This document shows positions 46,919-55,273 of a stretch of 64,000 nt of DNA, one piece after another. Made by a program: the position numbers and the translations under genes. This DNA comes from Amnibacterium setariae. GTDB taxonomy: Bacteria; Actinomycetota; Actinomycetes; Actinomycetales; Microbacteriaceae. The stretch lies in contig NZ_QXTG01000001.1 in assembly GCF_003581425.1 (NCBI RefSeq), positions 124,001-188,000 of the forward strand, given 5' to 3'. Positions within the stretch are counted from its first letter, which is position 1. Each line of letters starts with the position of its first letter. The notes under the pieces are model-generated. The model worked only from the letters and a program-made list of their open reading frames with translations. It searched no databases and had not been told where the DNA came from.

Positions 46919-48858
46919 CAGATCGTGACCCGCTTCGTCGGATCCAGCCACAGGGCATCCGTCTCGGTGAGGTCGAACGCCGCCGCGAACTCGTCCATGT
47001 TGCGGACGATCTGGTTGCAGCGGAACTCCGGCGGGGAGTGCGGGTCGATGGTGAGCAGGCGCTTGGCCTCCTCGGGCCGGCGCTTCTCGCGCCACACGGC
47101 GGCCCAGGACCGGAAGAAGCGCTGCGCGCCGGTCTCCCCGCCGATCACCGGCGGCTCGTGGCCCTCGAGGGAGAGCACGTAGGCCTTCCACGCGATGGAG
47201 AGGCCGCCGAGGTCGCCGATGTTCTCGCCGATGGTGAGGGCGCCGTTGACGTGGTCGGTCAGCCCCTCCGGCACGAGCGCGTCGTACTGGGCGATCAGCG
47301 CCTTCGTGCGCTCCTCGAACGCGGCGCGGTCCGCCTCCGTCCACCAGTTCTCGAGGCGGCCGTCGCCGTCGAACTGCGAGCCCTGGTCGTCGAAGCCGTG
47401 ACCGATCTCGTGCCCGATGACGGCGCCGATCCCGCCGTAGTTCAGGGCGTCGTCGCGGTCCGGGTCGAAGAACGGCGGCTGGAGGATCGCGGCCGGGAAG
47501 ACGATCTCGTTCATGCCCGGGTTGTAGTAGGCGTTCACGGTCTGCGGCGTCATGAACCACTCGTCGCGGTCGACCGGCTTCCCGATCTTGCCGAGCTCGC
47601 GGTCGAACTCGAACGCGCTCGAGGCCTGCACGTTGCCGACCAGGTCGTCGGCCGACACCTCGAGCCTCGAGTAGTCGCGCCAGAGGGCCGGGTAGCCGAT
47701 CTTCGGGGTGAACTTCCCGAGCTTCTCGAGCGCGCGGGCACGGGTCTCGTCGCTCATCCACTCGAGGGAGGAGATGGAGTCGCGGTAGGCGGCGACGAGG
47801 TTCGCGACGAGCACGTCCATCCGCACCTTCGCGATCGGCGGGAAGTGCTCCTCGACGTAGAGGCGGCCGACCGCCTCGCCCATCGCGCCCTCGGCCAGCC
47901 CGACGCCGCGCTTCCACCGCGCCTTCAGCTCCTGCGCGCCGGTCAGGGCGGTGCCGGTGAAGGCGAAGTGCGCCGAGACGAAGTCGGAGGAGAGGTACGG
48001 CGCGAGCGGCCGGACCACCCGGATCGCGAGCCAGTCGCGCCAGGCGTCGAGCCGGTCGGCGGTCAGCAGGCCGAGCACGCCGGTCACGAAGCTCGGCTCC
48101 CGCACGACGATCGTCTCGAGGGCGCCGACGGGGGCGCCGAGCCCCGCGGCCCAGGCCTCGAGCAGCGCGCCGCCGTCGCCGGCCGACGCGACCAGGTCCG
48201 TCCAGGAGGTCGGGTTGTAGGTCGCCTGCACGTCGCGGGTGGCCACCGCGTCCCAGTGGGTGCCGGCGATCTCGGTCTCGAGCGCGAGCACGCGGTCCGC
48301 GCGCTGATCGGCCCCGTCGAGGCCGGCGAGCGAGAACATGCGGACGAGGAAGGCGCGGTACGCCTCGCGGTGCGACGCGAAGTCGTCCTCGCGGTAGTAG
48401 CGCTCGTCGGGCAGGCCGAGACCGCCCTGCTCGACGAAGACGAGGTACCGGCCCGGGTCGCCCGGGTCGTTGTCGACGAAGAGCCGGAAGAGGCTGCCGC
48501 CGCCGCGGCGCTCGAGCGTGCCGAGCACGGCGAGCACGGTCGCGACCGAGTCGGCGGCCGCGACGAGGCCGAGCGGCTCCGCGAGCGGCGCGGCGCCGAG
48601 CGCCTCGACCCGCTCCTCGTCCATGAAGGAGGTGTAGAGGTCGCCGATCCTGCGCGCCTCGGTGCCCGGCTCCGCCTCCTGCGCGCGCTCGACGATCGCG
48701 CGCACGGCGACCTCGGCGTCATCGACCAGGTCGAGGAAGGCGCCCGAGCGGGCGCGGTCGGCGGGGATCTCCGCCGACCCCAGCCACGCGCCGTTGACGG
48801 CGCGGTAGAGGTCGTCCTGGATGCGCGCGGGAACCACCGCGCCTTCGGGTTCGGCCAC
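46915..48858 (-). CDS. M13 family zinc metallopeptidase (neprilysin-like)
   Basis: A 647-residue peptidase of family M13. The zinc motif HEIGH is at 483-487 (IGHEIGHGFDDQG) with third ligand Glu545 in GENIGDLGG (Asp549 nearby); other conserved parts are NAYYNPGMNEIVFPAAILQPP (shortened) and the C-terminal FRCNQIVRNMDEFAAAF. No membrane anchor or signal is seen, so, like PepO of lactic bacteria and M. tuberculosis Zmp1, it may act in the cytosol or leave by another path. The GTG at 48858 lies 6 nt after minus-strand TAGACT (48870-48865), another probable leaderless start. Confidence 0.93.
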   Translation of the reverse strand: MAEPEGAVVPARIQDDLYRAVNGAWLGSAEIPADRARSGAFLDLVDDAEVAVRAIVERAQEAEPGTEARRIGDLYTSFMDEERVEALGAAPLAEPLGLVAAADSVATVLAVLGTLERRGGGSLFRLFVDNDPGDPGRYLVFVEQGGLGLPDERYYREDDFASHREAYRAFLVRMFSLAGLDGADQRADRVLALETEIAGTHWDAVATRDVQATYNPTSWTDLVASAGDGGALLEAWAAGLGAPVGALETIVVREPSFVTGVLGLLTADRLDAWRDWLAIRVVRPLAPYLSSDFVSAHFAFTGTALTGAQELKARWKRGVGLAEGAMGEAVGRLYVEEHFPPIAKVRMDVLVANLVAAYRDSISSLEWMSDETRARALEKLGKFTPKIGYPALWRDYSRLEVSADDLVGNVQASSAFEFDRELGKIGKPVDRDEWFMTPQTVNAYYNPGMNEIVFPAAILQPPFFDPDRDDALNYGGIGAVIGHEIGHGFDDQGSQFDGDGRLENWWTEADRAAFEERTKALIAQYDALVPEGLTDHVNGALTIGENIGDLGGLSIAWKAYVLSLEGHEPPVIGGETGAQRFFRSWAAVWREKRRPEEAKRLLTIDPHSPPEFRCNQIVRNMDEFAAAFDLTETDALWLDPTKRVTIW

Positions 48859-48995
48859 GGGGGGAGTCTAGGAGCGCGCGCCCCCCGTCGGCGGGACGGC
48901 TCGCGCGGTTCGCCGACCCTCCTCAGGAACGGTCCGCGCCGCCCGGCGGACCGCCCCTCCTCGCGGCGTCCGACCCGCCTGGGATGATCCGCGGT

Positions 48996-49946
48996 GTGAC
49001 GCGACGCGGCCTGCTCCTCTTCGCCGCGCTCGGGGTCGCGTGGGGCATCCCGTACCTGCTGATCAAGATCGCGGTCGGGGAGGTGGACCCGGCCGTCGTC
49101 GTGCTCGGGCGCAGCGCGCTCGGCGCGCTCGTGCTGCTGCCGCTCGTGGTCGCCCGGCGCCAGGTGCTCCCGGTGCTGCGCCGCTGGCGGCCCCTGCTCG
49201 CCTACACCGCGGCCGAGATCATCGTGCCCTGGTACTTCCTCAGCTCCGCGGAGACGCGGCTGCCGAGCTCCACGGCCGGGCTGCTGCTCGCCGCGGTGCC
49301 GCTCGTCGGCGTCGGGATCGCGGCGCTGACCGGGCGGCCCGAGCGGATGACGGGGCTGAACTGGCTCGGCGTGGGCGCCGGGATGCTCGGCGTCGGGGCG
49401 CTCGTCGGGCTGGACGTCGGCGGCTCCGACCTGGTCGGCGTCGCGGAGATGGTCGTCGTCGTGATCGGCTACGCGATCGGGCCGATCATCCTCGACCGGC
49501 GGATGTCCGACCTGCCCGGCACCGGGGTCGTCGCGATCTCCCTCGCGATCACGGCGATCGTCTACGTCGGCCTGGTGCCGCTGCTCGGCTCCTGGCCGCG
49601 GGCCGTGCCGTCGGGGGCGGTGATCGGGTCGATCGTCGTGCTCGCCGTCGTCTGCAGCGCGGGCGGGTTCCTGGCGATGTTCGCGCTGATCGCGGAAGTC
49701 GGCCCGGTGCGGGTGACGACCATCACCTACATCAACCCGGCGGTCGCGATCGCGGCCGGCGCGCTCGTGCTCCACGAGCGGGTCACGGTCTGGACGCTGG
49801 TCGGGTTCGTACTCGTGCTGACCGGCTCGTTCCTCGTCAGCCGTCGCCGACGGCCCCGTCCGGACGCGCCCGCCGGCACGGCCGCGCCGCCGCTCGGCGC
49901 CGACGAGCCGGTCGCGGGCGACCGATCCGCGCCGCGCGGTCCGTAG
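48996..49946 (+). CDS. EamA/DMT family transporter
   Basis: A 316-residue drug/metabolite transporter with ten membrane segments in two EamA repeats (first repeat starts [20 protein letters not shown]; second contains [12 protein letters not shown]). Probably an amino-acid or metabolite exporter. An in-frame ATG at 48984 would add four residues, but that ATG lies inside GATGAT, which fits the -10 box 7 nt before GTG 48996; I therefore prefer the GTG. The C-terminal tail is Pro/Ala-rich and disordered. NucS follows 11 nt later with its own -10. Confidence 0.85.
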   Translation: MTRRGLLLFAALGVAWGIPYLLIKIAVGEVDPAVVVLGRSALGALVLLPLVVARRQVLPVLRRWRPLLAYTAAEIIVPWYFLSSAETRLPSSTAGLLLAAVPLVGVGIAALTGRPERMTGLNWLGVGAGMLGVGALVGLDVGGSDLVGVAEMVVVVIGYAIGPIILDRRMSDLPGTGVVAISLAITAIVYVGLVPLLGSWPRAVPSGAVIGSIVVLAVVCSAGGFLAMFALIAEVGPVRVTTITYINPAVAIAAGALVLHERVTVWTLVGFVLVLTGSFLVSRRRRPRPDAPAGTAAPPLGADEPVAGDRSAPRGP

Positions 49947-49957
49947 GCTTCCACCCC

Positions 49958-50653
49958 GTGCGTCTGGTGGTTGCGGAGTGCTCGGTCGATTACGCGGGGC
50001 GGCTGTCCGCCCACCTCGACCCGGCACGGCGGGTGCTCATGCTGAAGGCCGACGGCAGCGTGCTCGTGCACGCGGACGGCGGCTCGTACAAGCCCCTGAA
50101 CTGGATGAGCCCGCCGTGCTCCCTCGTCGTGGAGGAGCCGGACGAGGAGCTCACGACGGCGGGCGTGCAGCAGGTGTGGCGCGTGACGCACGGCAAGACG
50201 GGCGACGTGCTGATCATCCGCATCCACGACCTCGTGATCGACGAGACGGTGGACCTCGGCGTCGACCCCGGGCTCGTGAAGGACGGCGTGGAGGCGGACC
50301 TCCAGCGGCTGCTCGCCGAGCAGATCGAGCTGCTCGGCGACGGCCACACCCTGGTCCGGCGCGAGCACATGACGGCGATCGGGCCGGTCGACATCCTGGC
50401 GAAGGACCCCGCCGGCACCTCCGTCGCCGTCGAGATCAAGCGGCGCGGCGAGATCGACGGCGTCGAGCAGCTGACCCGCTACCTCGAGCTGATGAACCGG
50501 GATCCGCACCTCGCGCCGGTCACCGGCGTCTTCGCGGCGCAGGAGATCAAGCCGCAGGCCCGCACCCTCGCGGAGGACCGCGGCATCCGCTGCGTCACCC
50601 TCGACTACGACGCCATGCGCGGCGTCGAGGGCGGCCCGGCCCGCCTCTTCTGA
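49958..50653 (+). CDS. nucS: Mismatch-specific endonuclease NucS (EndoMS)
   Basis: A 231-residue nuclease that cuts mismatched DNA and, with the beta clamp, provides mismatch repair in Actinobacteria lacking MutS/MutL. The N-terminal DNA-binding/dimer part starts [20 protein letters not shown]; the PD-(D/E)xK nuclease core is [21 protein letters not shown], shortened, with Asp, Glu and Lys; the end has [10 protein letters not shown]-terminal clamp-binding tail is present in some species; here the protein ends PARLF, which could serve. TAGGCT lies 8 nt before the GTG, so it probably has its own leaderless transcript. Confidence 0.95.
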   Translation: MRLVVAECSVDYAGRLSAHLDPARRVLMLKADGSVLVHADGGSYKPLNWMSPPCSLVVEEPDEELTTAGVQQVWRVTHGKTGDVLIIRIHDLVIDETVDLGVDPGLVKDGVEADLQRLLAEQIELLGDGHTLVRREHMTAIGPVDILAKDPAGTSVAVEIKRRGEIDGVEQLTRYLELMNRDPHLAPVTGVFAAQEIKPQARTLAEDRGIRCVTLDYDAMRGVEGGPARLF

Positions 50654-50680
50654 GCCCATCGCCGCGCCGGCGACCCCGCC

Positions 50681-50720
50681 CGCTGGTCGAGGTGCGAGCG
50701 CAGCGAGCCTCGAGACCACC
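50681..50720. repeat. Dispersed intergenic repeat, copy 5
   Basis: CGCTGGTCGAGGTGCGAGCG, then CAGCGAGCCTCGAGACCACC, is the inverted form of the element at 12242-12288 and 23095-23209. It lies between nucS and the HAD phosphatase gene. Confidence 0.75.
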
Positions 50721-50742
50721 GCCCCCGACGATCGGCGACACC

Positions 50743-51414
50743 ATGACCCAGCCCTTCACCGTGATCCTCGTCGACCTCGACGGCACGATCATGGACTCGG
50801 CGCCCGGCATCACCCGGACCCTCGCGGACGCCCTCGTCGAGCTCGGGCTGCCCGTGCCGCCGCCCGCCCGCCTGCTGGAGTTCGTCGGGCCGCCGATCCT
50901 CGACGGGCTCCGCGACGTGGCGGGGCTCGAGGGGGACGACGCGCAGCGCGTGCTCGCCCGCTACCGCACGCTCTACCGGGCGACCGGCGCCTTCGAGGCG
51001 GAGCCGTACCCGGGGATCCGCGCCGCGCTCGAGCGCCTGCGCGGGATCGCGCCGCTCGCCGTCGCGACCTCGAAGCCCGAGTCGACGGCGCTCCGCATCC
51101 TCGAGCACTTCGGCTTCGCCGACCTGTTCACCGTGATCGCCGGCGCCTCCGACGACGAGTCGCGCAGCGACAAGGCGGACGTGATCACGCGGGCGCTCGC
51201 GCTGCTCCGGGAGCGCGGCGTCGACCTCGCGCGGCCGGTCATGATCGGCGACCGCATCCACGACGTCGAGGGCGCGGCGGCCCACGGCATCCCGACGATC
51301 GTGGCGGGCTGGGGCTACGGCGCACCGGAGGAGGCCGCGGGCGCGATCGGCGTCGCCGCCGCCCCCGAGGAGCTGCCGGCCCTGGTCGAGGCGGGGCCGA
51401 TCCGGAGCATCTGA
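50743..51414 (+). CDS. HAD family hydrolase, phosphoglycolate phosphatase-like
   Basis: A 223-residue HAD phosphatase. Motif I is VDLDGTIMDS (Asp11 nucleophile, Asp13 acid); the cap is helical (about 20-85); motif II Ser/Thr is in VATSKPEST; motif III Lys in RSDKADVI; motif IV in MIGDRIHDVEGA. The Gly-rich PYPGIR segment resembles Gph. It may remove 2-phosphoglycolate or another sugar phosphate; substrate unproven. A dispersed repeat precedes it, and zwf follows with a separate promoter. Confidence 0.88.
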   Translation: MTQPFTVILVDLDGTIMDSAPGITRTLADALVELGLPVPPPARLLEFVGPPILDGLRDVAGLEGDDAQRVLARYRTLYRATGAFEAEPYPGIRAALERLRGIAPLAVATSKPESTALRILEHFGFADLFTVIAGASDDESRSDKADVITRALALLRERGVDLARPVMIGDRIHDVEGAAAHGIPTIVAGWGYGAPEEAAGAIGVAAAPEELPALVEAGPIRSI

Positions 51415-51470
51415 TGCACGCTCCCGGCGAATCCGCCGGGAGCACGGTCGGCGTGCGGGAGAATCGACGC

Positions 51471-52943
51471 ATGACCCTCACGCAGGCGGAGCGGCAGTAC
51501 CAGAAGGCCGCCCAGTCGACGGCGCCCCACGTCGTCGTCCTCTTCGGGGCGGCCGGCGACCTGGCGAAGCGGAAGCTCCTGCCGGGCATGGCCAACCTCG
51601 TGCTCTCCTCCCTCGCCCCGGACATCGAGATCGTCGGCACCTCGCTCGAGGACCTCGACGACGACACGTACCGCGAGCAGGCGAAGGCCGCGCTCGACGA
51701 GTTCGACCGGCGCCGGCTCACCGACGACGAGTGGCGGCACTTCGCGGAGAAGCTGCACTACGTGCCGAGCAAGGCGGGCCCGAAGGCGCTGGCGCAGGCC
51801 GTCGCCGCGGCCGCCGGCCGGCTCGGGCCCTCCGCCCGCCGCATCCACTACCTTTCGGTGCCGCCGAAGGCCGCCCTCGCCGCGGTCGAGACGATCCGCG
51901 ACGCCGGGCTGGTCGAGGGCTCCCGGATCATCATGGAGAAGCCGTTCGGCACCGACCTCGCGAGCGCGATCGAGCTGAACCGCCGCCTGCACGAGACCTT
52001 CGACGAGGGGCAGATCTTCCGGATCGACCACTTCCTCGGCAAGGAGCCGGCGCAGAACATCCTCGCGATCCGGTTCGGCAACGGCCTCTTCGAGCCCATC
52101 TGGAACCGCAACTTCATCCAGCAGATCCAGATCGACGTCCCCGAGACGCTCGGCCTCGAGCAGCGCGCCTCCTTCTACGAGGCGACCGGCGCCTACCGGG
52201 ACATGGTCGTGACGCACCTGTTCCAGATCCTCGCGTTCGTCGCGATGGAGGCGCCGACGGCCCTCGAGCCGAAGGCGATCAGCGAGGAGAAGAACAAGGT
52301 CTTCAACTCGATGAAGCCGATCGACCCGGCGAGCGTCGTCCGCGGCCAGTACGTCGGCTACAAGGACATCCCGGGCGTCTCCCCCGAGAGCGACACCGAG
52401 ACGTTCGTGGCGCTGAAGTGCGAGATCGACAACTGGCGCTGGGCGGGCGTGCCGTTCTACCTCCGCACCGGCAAGAAGCTCGCCGAGGGCCAGCGCATCG
52501 TCTCGATCGCGTTCAAGGAGCCGCCGCAGTCGATGTTCCCGGCCGGGTCGGGCATCGGCGCGAAGGGCCCGGACCACCTGACGTTCGACCTCGCCGACGC
52601 CTCGAAGATGTCGCTGTCCTTCTACGGCAAGAAGCCGGGCCCGGGCATGCGGCTCGACAAGATGTCGATGCAGTTCGCGATGCAGGACACGGCGAACGCC
52701 GGCGACGTGCTCGAGGCGTACGAGCGCCTCATCCTCGACGCGATGCGCGGCGACCACACGCTGTTCACCTCCGCCGCGGGCATCGAGCGCCTCTGGGAGG
52801 TCAGCCAGCCCCTGCTGGACGACGCTCCGCCGGTGCGCCCGTACGCGGTCGGCAGCTGGGGCCCGAACGCGATCCACCAGCTGATCGCGCCCTACGCCTG
52901 GCGCCTGCCGTTCGAGCGCGTCTGGCGCGAGTCCCACCACTGA
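51471..52943 (+). CDS. zwf: Glucose-6-phosphate dehydrogenase
   Basis: A 490-residue enzyme oxidising glucose 6-phosphate to 6-phosphogluconolactone with NADP+ (pentose phosphate path). The cofactor loop is LFGAAGDLAKRKLLPG (near 24-39), the active site is RIDHFLGKE, with Phe in place of the usual Tyr in RIDHYLGKE, and EKPFGTDL is just before. C-terminal FYLRTGKKL is typical. ATG 51471 follows GAGAAT by 6 nt, a -10-like box; an upstream in-frame start at 51414 would overlap the phosphatase gene end. The gene is monocistronic; a hairpin terminator follows. Confidence 0.96.
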   Translation: MTLTQAERQYQKAAQSTAPHVVVLFGAAGDLAKRKLLPGMANLVLSSLAPDIEIVGTSLEDLDDDTYREQAKAALDEFDRRRLTDDEWRHFAEKLHYVPSKAGPKALAQAVAAAAGRLGPSARRIHYLSVPPKAALAAVETIRDAGLVEGSRIIMEKPFGTDLASAIELNRRLHETFDEGQIFRIDHFLGKEPAQNILAIRFGNGLFEPIWNRNFIQQIQIDVPETLGLEQRASFYEATGAYRDMVVTHLFQILAFVAMEAPTALEPKAISEEKNKVFNSMKPIDPASVVRGQYVGYKDIPGVSPESDTETFVALKCEIDNWRWAGVPFYLRTGKKLAEGQRIVSIAFKEPPQSMFPAGSGIGAKGPDHLTFDLADASKMSLSFYGKKPGPGMRLDKMSMQFAMQDTANAGDVLEAYERLILDAMRGDHTLFTSAAGIERLWEVSQPLLDDAPPVRPYAVGSWGPNAIHQLIAPYAWRLPFERVWRESHH

Positions 52944-52951
52944 TCTCATGG

Positions 52952-53015
52952 CCTTCGATCCGCGAGCGGATCGAAGGCGGTGCGGTGCGGTACGAGAACG
53001 CTGAACGCGTTCTCG
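52952..53015. terminator. Two hairpins after zwf
   Basis: First, CCTTCGATCCG (52952-52962) pairs exactly with CGGATCGAAGG (52967-52977) around CGAG. Second, CGAGAACGC (52993-53001) pairs with GCGTTCTCG (53007-53015). The first lies 9 nt after the zwf stop and is the likely terminator; the second may be a mobile or structural remnant. Confidence 0.6.
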
Positions 53016-53033
53016 CTGACCGCCCGTGGTCCG

Positions 53034-53062
53034 GTGGCCGAGATGCGAGCGCAGCGATAGGA
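53034..53062. repeat. Degenerate copy of the dispersed repeat
   Basis: GGTGGCCGAGATGCGAGCGCAGCG is partly similar to the element seen at 50681 (shared GAGATGCGAGCGCAGCG core with one or two changes). Its edges are blurred; relation is probable rather than certain. Confidence 0.4.
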
Positions 53063-53143
53063 CCCACGGCCGGTGTTCCCGGGCGAGGGACCCGAGACCG
53101 TGAGCCGGCGACTCCGCAGTCCTCGGGAATCGACACGACCCGC

Positions 53144-53183
53144 GACGCCCCTCCCCCGGATGCGGGGGAGGGGCGTCTAGCGT
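53144..53183 (+). promoter_or_regulatory. Hairpin abutting the kinase -10 box
   Basis: GACGCCCCTCCCCC (53144-53157) and GGGGGAGGGGCGTC (53164-53177) form a perfect 14-bp stem with a 6-nt loop. Directly after it TAGCGT (53178-53183) is the -10 for the kinase gene, whose GTG follows by 6 nt. The hairpin is thus upstream of transcription and probably ends transcription coming from zwf or serves as an operator over the -35. Confidence 0.5.
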
Positions 53184-53189
53184 CCTCGG

Positions 53190-54488
53190 GTGCAGTCCCT
53201 CCCCGTGCTCGGCGGCCGGTACCGGCTCGGCCCGGAGATCGGTTCCGGCGGCATGGGCGCCGTCCACCGCGCCTGGGACGAGCGGTTCGAGCGCGAGGTC
53301 GCGATCAAGCTCGTCAAGTCGTCCGGGGTGGAGCGGGAGCGCCTCCGCCGCGAGGCGCAGTACCTCGCGCACCTCGACCACCCGAACCTCGTCGCCGTGC
53401 TCGACGCGGGCGAGGACGTGCTGCGCCGCGTCGACACCGTCTGGTTCGCGATGGAGCTCGTGCACGGCCCCGACCTGCGCACCGTGCTGCGCGACCACGG
53501 CCCGATGGACGGGGTCGGCGTCCGCCGGGTGCTCGCGGGCGTCCTCGACGCGCTCGGCGCCCTGCACGCCGCGAACGTCGTCCACCGCGACCTGAAGCCC
53601 GCGAACGTGCTGCTCACCGCGGACCCGCGTGCGCGGCGGTGGGACGTGAAGCTGGTCGACCTCGGCATCGCGCACCACGCGCGGACGGACCACCTCACGT
53701 CGACCGGGCAGATCGTCGGCACCGCCGCCTACCTCAGCCCCGAGCAGGTGCGCGGGGTCGAGCTCGGGCCGCCCACCGACGTCTACGCGCTCGGCCTGCT
53801 CGCCATCGAGGCGCTGAGCGGCCGCATCGCCTTCCCCGGCGGTCCCGCGGAGTCCGCCGCCGCCCGGCTGGTCCGCACGCCGGACCTGCCCGCCGCGATC
53901 GACCCGTCGTGGCGCGCGGTGCTCGGCGCCATGACCGCGATCGACCCGGCGGCCCGCCCGAGCGTCGGCCGGCTGGCCGAGCTGGTGCGCCGTCTGCCCG
54001 ACGACGCGCTGTCCGGCGCCGGGGCGGACCTCGCGACGGCACCCCTGACCCTCGTCATGGCCGACCCGGCGACGGCGGTGCTCGCCCCCGCCGACGCGCC
54101 GACGCCCGCCCGCCGGACGGCCCGCGTCCGGCCCGCCCGCCGGCACCTGCTCGTCGCGGCCTGCTTCGTACTCGCGGTGGTCGCGGCCGGCGGCTGGTTC
54201 GCCGCGCTCACCGGCGGCGCGCAGCCGAGCGCCGCGGCGGACCCGCCGGCGGTCAGCGCTCCCGCGTCGCACGCTCCGACGCCGAAGGCCACCGTCGACG
54301 CGGTCCGGACGACGCCGACCCCCGGGCCCACGCCCTCGGCCACGTCGAAGGCCCCGGTGCCCCCGGTGCCGGGCCCGGGGAAGCAGGCCGTCGACCGGAG
54401 GGCCGAGCAGCGGGAGCGCGCGGAGCGCTGGATGGATCGCGTCCGCGATCGGCTGAAGGAGTTCCAGCCCCCGCACCGCCACGACTGA
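53190..54488 (+). CDS. Membrane Ser/Thr protein kinase (Pkn2/PknB-like), no PASTA
   Basis: A 432-residue bacterial eukaryotic-like kinase. Gly loop IGSGGMGAV at 17-25, ATP lysine Lys40 (VAIKLV), catalytic HRDLKPAN at 132-139 (Asp134), and DLG at 157-159 in place of DFG, followed by GTAAYLSPEQ. A single membrane segment (HLLVAACFVLAVVAAGGWFAAL, about residues 313-334) leads to an extracytoplasmic tail rich in Pro/Thr/Ala, with the final 30 residues strongly charged (AEQRERAERWMDRVRDRLKE). No PASTA repeats or sensor domain are seen. It is likely cotranscribed with nothing else. The GTG is 6 nt after TAGCGT. Confidence 0.9.
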   Translation: MQSLPVLGGRYRLGPEIGSGGMGAVHRAWDERFEREVAIKLVKSSGVERERLRREAQYLAHLDHPNLVAVLDAGEDVLRRVDTVWFAMELVHGPDLRTVLRDHGPMDGVGVRRVLAGVLDALGALHAANVVHRDLKPANVLLTADPRARRWDVKLVDLGIAHHARTDHLTSTGQIVGTAAYLSPEQVRGVELGPPTDVYALGLLAIEALSGRIAFPGGPAESAAARLVRTPDLPAAIDPSWRAVLGAMTAIDPAARPSVGRLAELVRRLPDDALSGAGADLATAPLTLVMADPATAVLAPADAPTPARRTARVRPARRHLLVAACFVLAVVAAGGWFAALTGGAQPSAAADPPAVSAPASHAPTPKATVDAVRTTPTPGPTPSATSKAPVPPVPGPGKQAVDRRAEQRERAERWMDRVRDRLKEFQPPHRHD

Positions 54489-54525
54489 CCAGGCGCCCCC
54501 CAGGGGGCGTCCGTAGGGTGCGCGC

Positions 54526-54735
54526 ATGGCCGATGACCTGAAGAAGGGCGATCACGTCAGCTGGAAGTCGCACGGCGGTGAGGCGGAGGGCGAGATCGAG
54601 AAGAAGATCACGAGCGACACCGAGGCCGGCGGCCGCACGGTGCGCGCGTCGAAGGACGACCCGCAGTACCTCGTCAAGAGCGAGAAGTCCGGCGGCGAGG
54701 CCGTGCACAAGCCGGACGCCCTGAAGAAGGACTGA
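54526..54735 (+). CDS. DUF2945 / hypervirulence-associated Tudor-domain protein
   Basis: A 69-residue protein matching the DUF2945 (HVA1 family TUDOR) pattern: KKGDHVSWKSHGGEAEGEIEK, shortened, then TVRASKDDPQYLVKSEKSG and AVHKPDAL. These proteins are widespread and have no proven biochemical role. The ATG lies 6 nt after TAGGGT (54514-54519), and a short hairpin (CGCCCCC/GGGGGCG, 54494-54509) precedes this -10, as for the kinase gene before it. Confidence 0.85.
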   Translation: MADDLKKGDHVSWKSHGGEAEGEIEKKITSDTEAGGRTVRASKDDPQYLVKSEKSGGEAVHKPDALKKD

Positions 54736-54755
54736 CCGGCCGCTCGGTCGACGTC

Positions 54756-54829
54756 CCGCTCGTGCGACGCGCGGCGGCTCGTGCGACCACGCGCGGCGTC
54801 GCATCAGCCGCGGGCCCTCGCACGAGCGG
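54756..54829. repeat. Long-range inverted repeat
   Basis: CCGCTCGTGCGA (54756-54767) and TCGCACGAGCGG (54818-54829) are perfect 12-nt arms about 50 nt apart, between two small genes. With CGTGCGA inner copies it can fold into a branched stem; it may act as a terminator after the DUF2945 gene. Confidence 0.5.
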
Positions 54830-54866
54830 CTCGCGGCGCACCGCCGCGGTCCGGCATCATCGATCC

Positions 54867-55088
54867 GTGAGCTTCAACGCGCGCCTCCGAGTCCTGGTCG
54901 GCATCCGACCGGGCAGCGCGGTGTCGTCGAGCCTGCGCAACGCGGCGCAGATCGACGTCTACGGCTCCACCCGTCGACCCGGCCCCTTCGAGCAGCCGCC
55001 GGTCGAGCCGGTGCAGCTCGCCGACCCGGTGCCGTGGGAGCTGCAGGACGGCAGCGGCGCGGTCGCGGACTGGGTCAACCGCCCCTGA
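54867..55088 (+). CDS. Small hypothetical protein (73 aa)
   Basis: Not recognised. A 73-residue product (VSFNARLRVLVGIRPGSAVS at the N-terminus, QPPVEPVQLADPVPWELQD in the middle, ADWVNRP at the end) without Cys or membrane segments. The GTG lies 6 nt after CATCAT, a weak -10 with the same spacing as other leaderless genes. It ends before the tRNA-Leu terminator on the other strand. Evidence for expression is only this spacing and codon use like that of neighbouring genes. Confidence 0.5.
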   Translation: MSFNARLRVLVGIRPGSAVSSSLRNAAQIDVYGSTRRPGPFEQPPVEPVQLADPVPWELQDGSGAVADWVNRP

Positions 55089-55150
55089 CCCTCGCGGATT
55101 CGGATCCCCCCCGCGGACCGCAGCCGCCGCGCGCCGCGGACCGCGCCGGG

Positions 55151-55181
55151 AACGAAGAAGGCCCCGGCTCTCGCCGGGGCC
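55151..55181 (-). terminator. Intrinsic terminator of tRNA-Leu
   Basis: On the minus strand GGCCCCGGC pairs with GCCGGGGCC around GAGA and is followed by TTCTTCGTT, a T-rich tract that is rare in this genome. It lies just beyond the 3' end of the tRNA. Confidence 0.85.
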
Positions 55182-55189
55182 TCCGTCTG

Positions 55190-55273
55190 TGCGCGAGGGG
55201 GGAGTTGAACCCCCACGCCCTTCCGGGCACACGGACCTGAACCGTGCGCGTCTGCCTATTCCGCCACTCGCGC
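55190..55273 (-). tRNA. tRNA-Leu (CAG)
   Basis: Read on the minus strand from 55273: acceptor stem GCGCGAG (pairing with CTCGCGC at the 3' end), T-arm core GGTTCAACT pairing region with stem GGGGG/CCCCC, and an anticodon arm whose 7-nt loop TTCAGGT carries CAG. A long variable arm (GTGCCCGGAAGGGCG) is typical of class II leucine tRNAs. The 3' CCA is not encoded. A T-rich terminator follows. Leu-tRNA upstream of fhaA is common in related actinobacteria. Confidence 0.92.

Noticed and set aside
51315-54527. Open frame of 1070 codons on the minus strand
   Set aside because: It is the complement of zwf and the kinase gene. Its translation is Arg/Gly/Asp-rich without domains, the usual shadow of GC-rich coding DNA.
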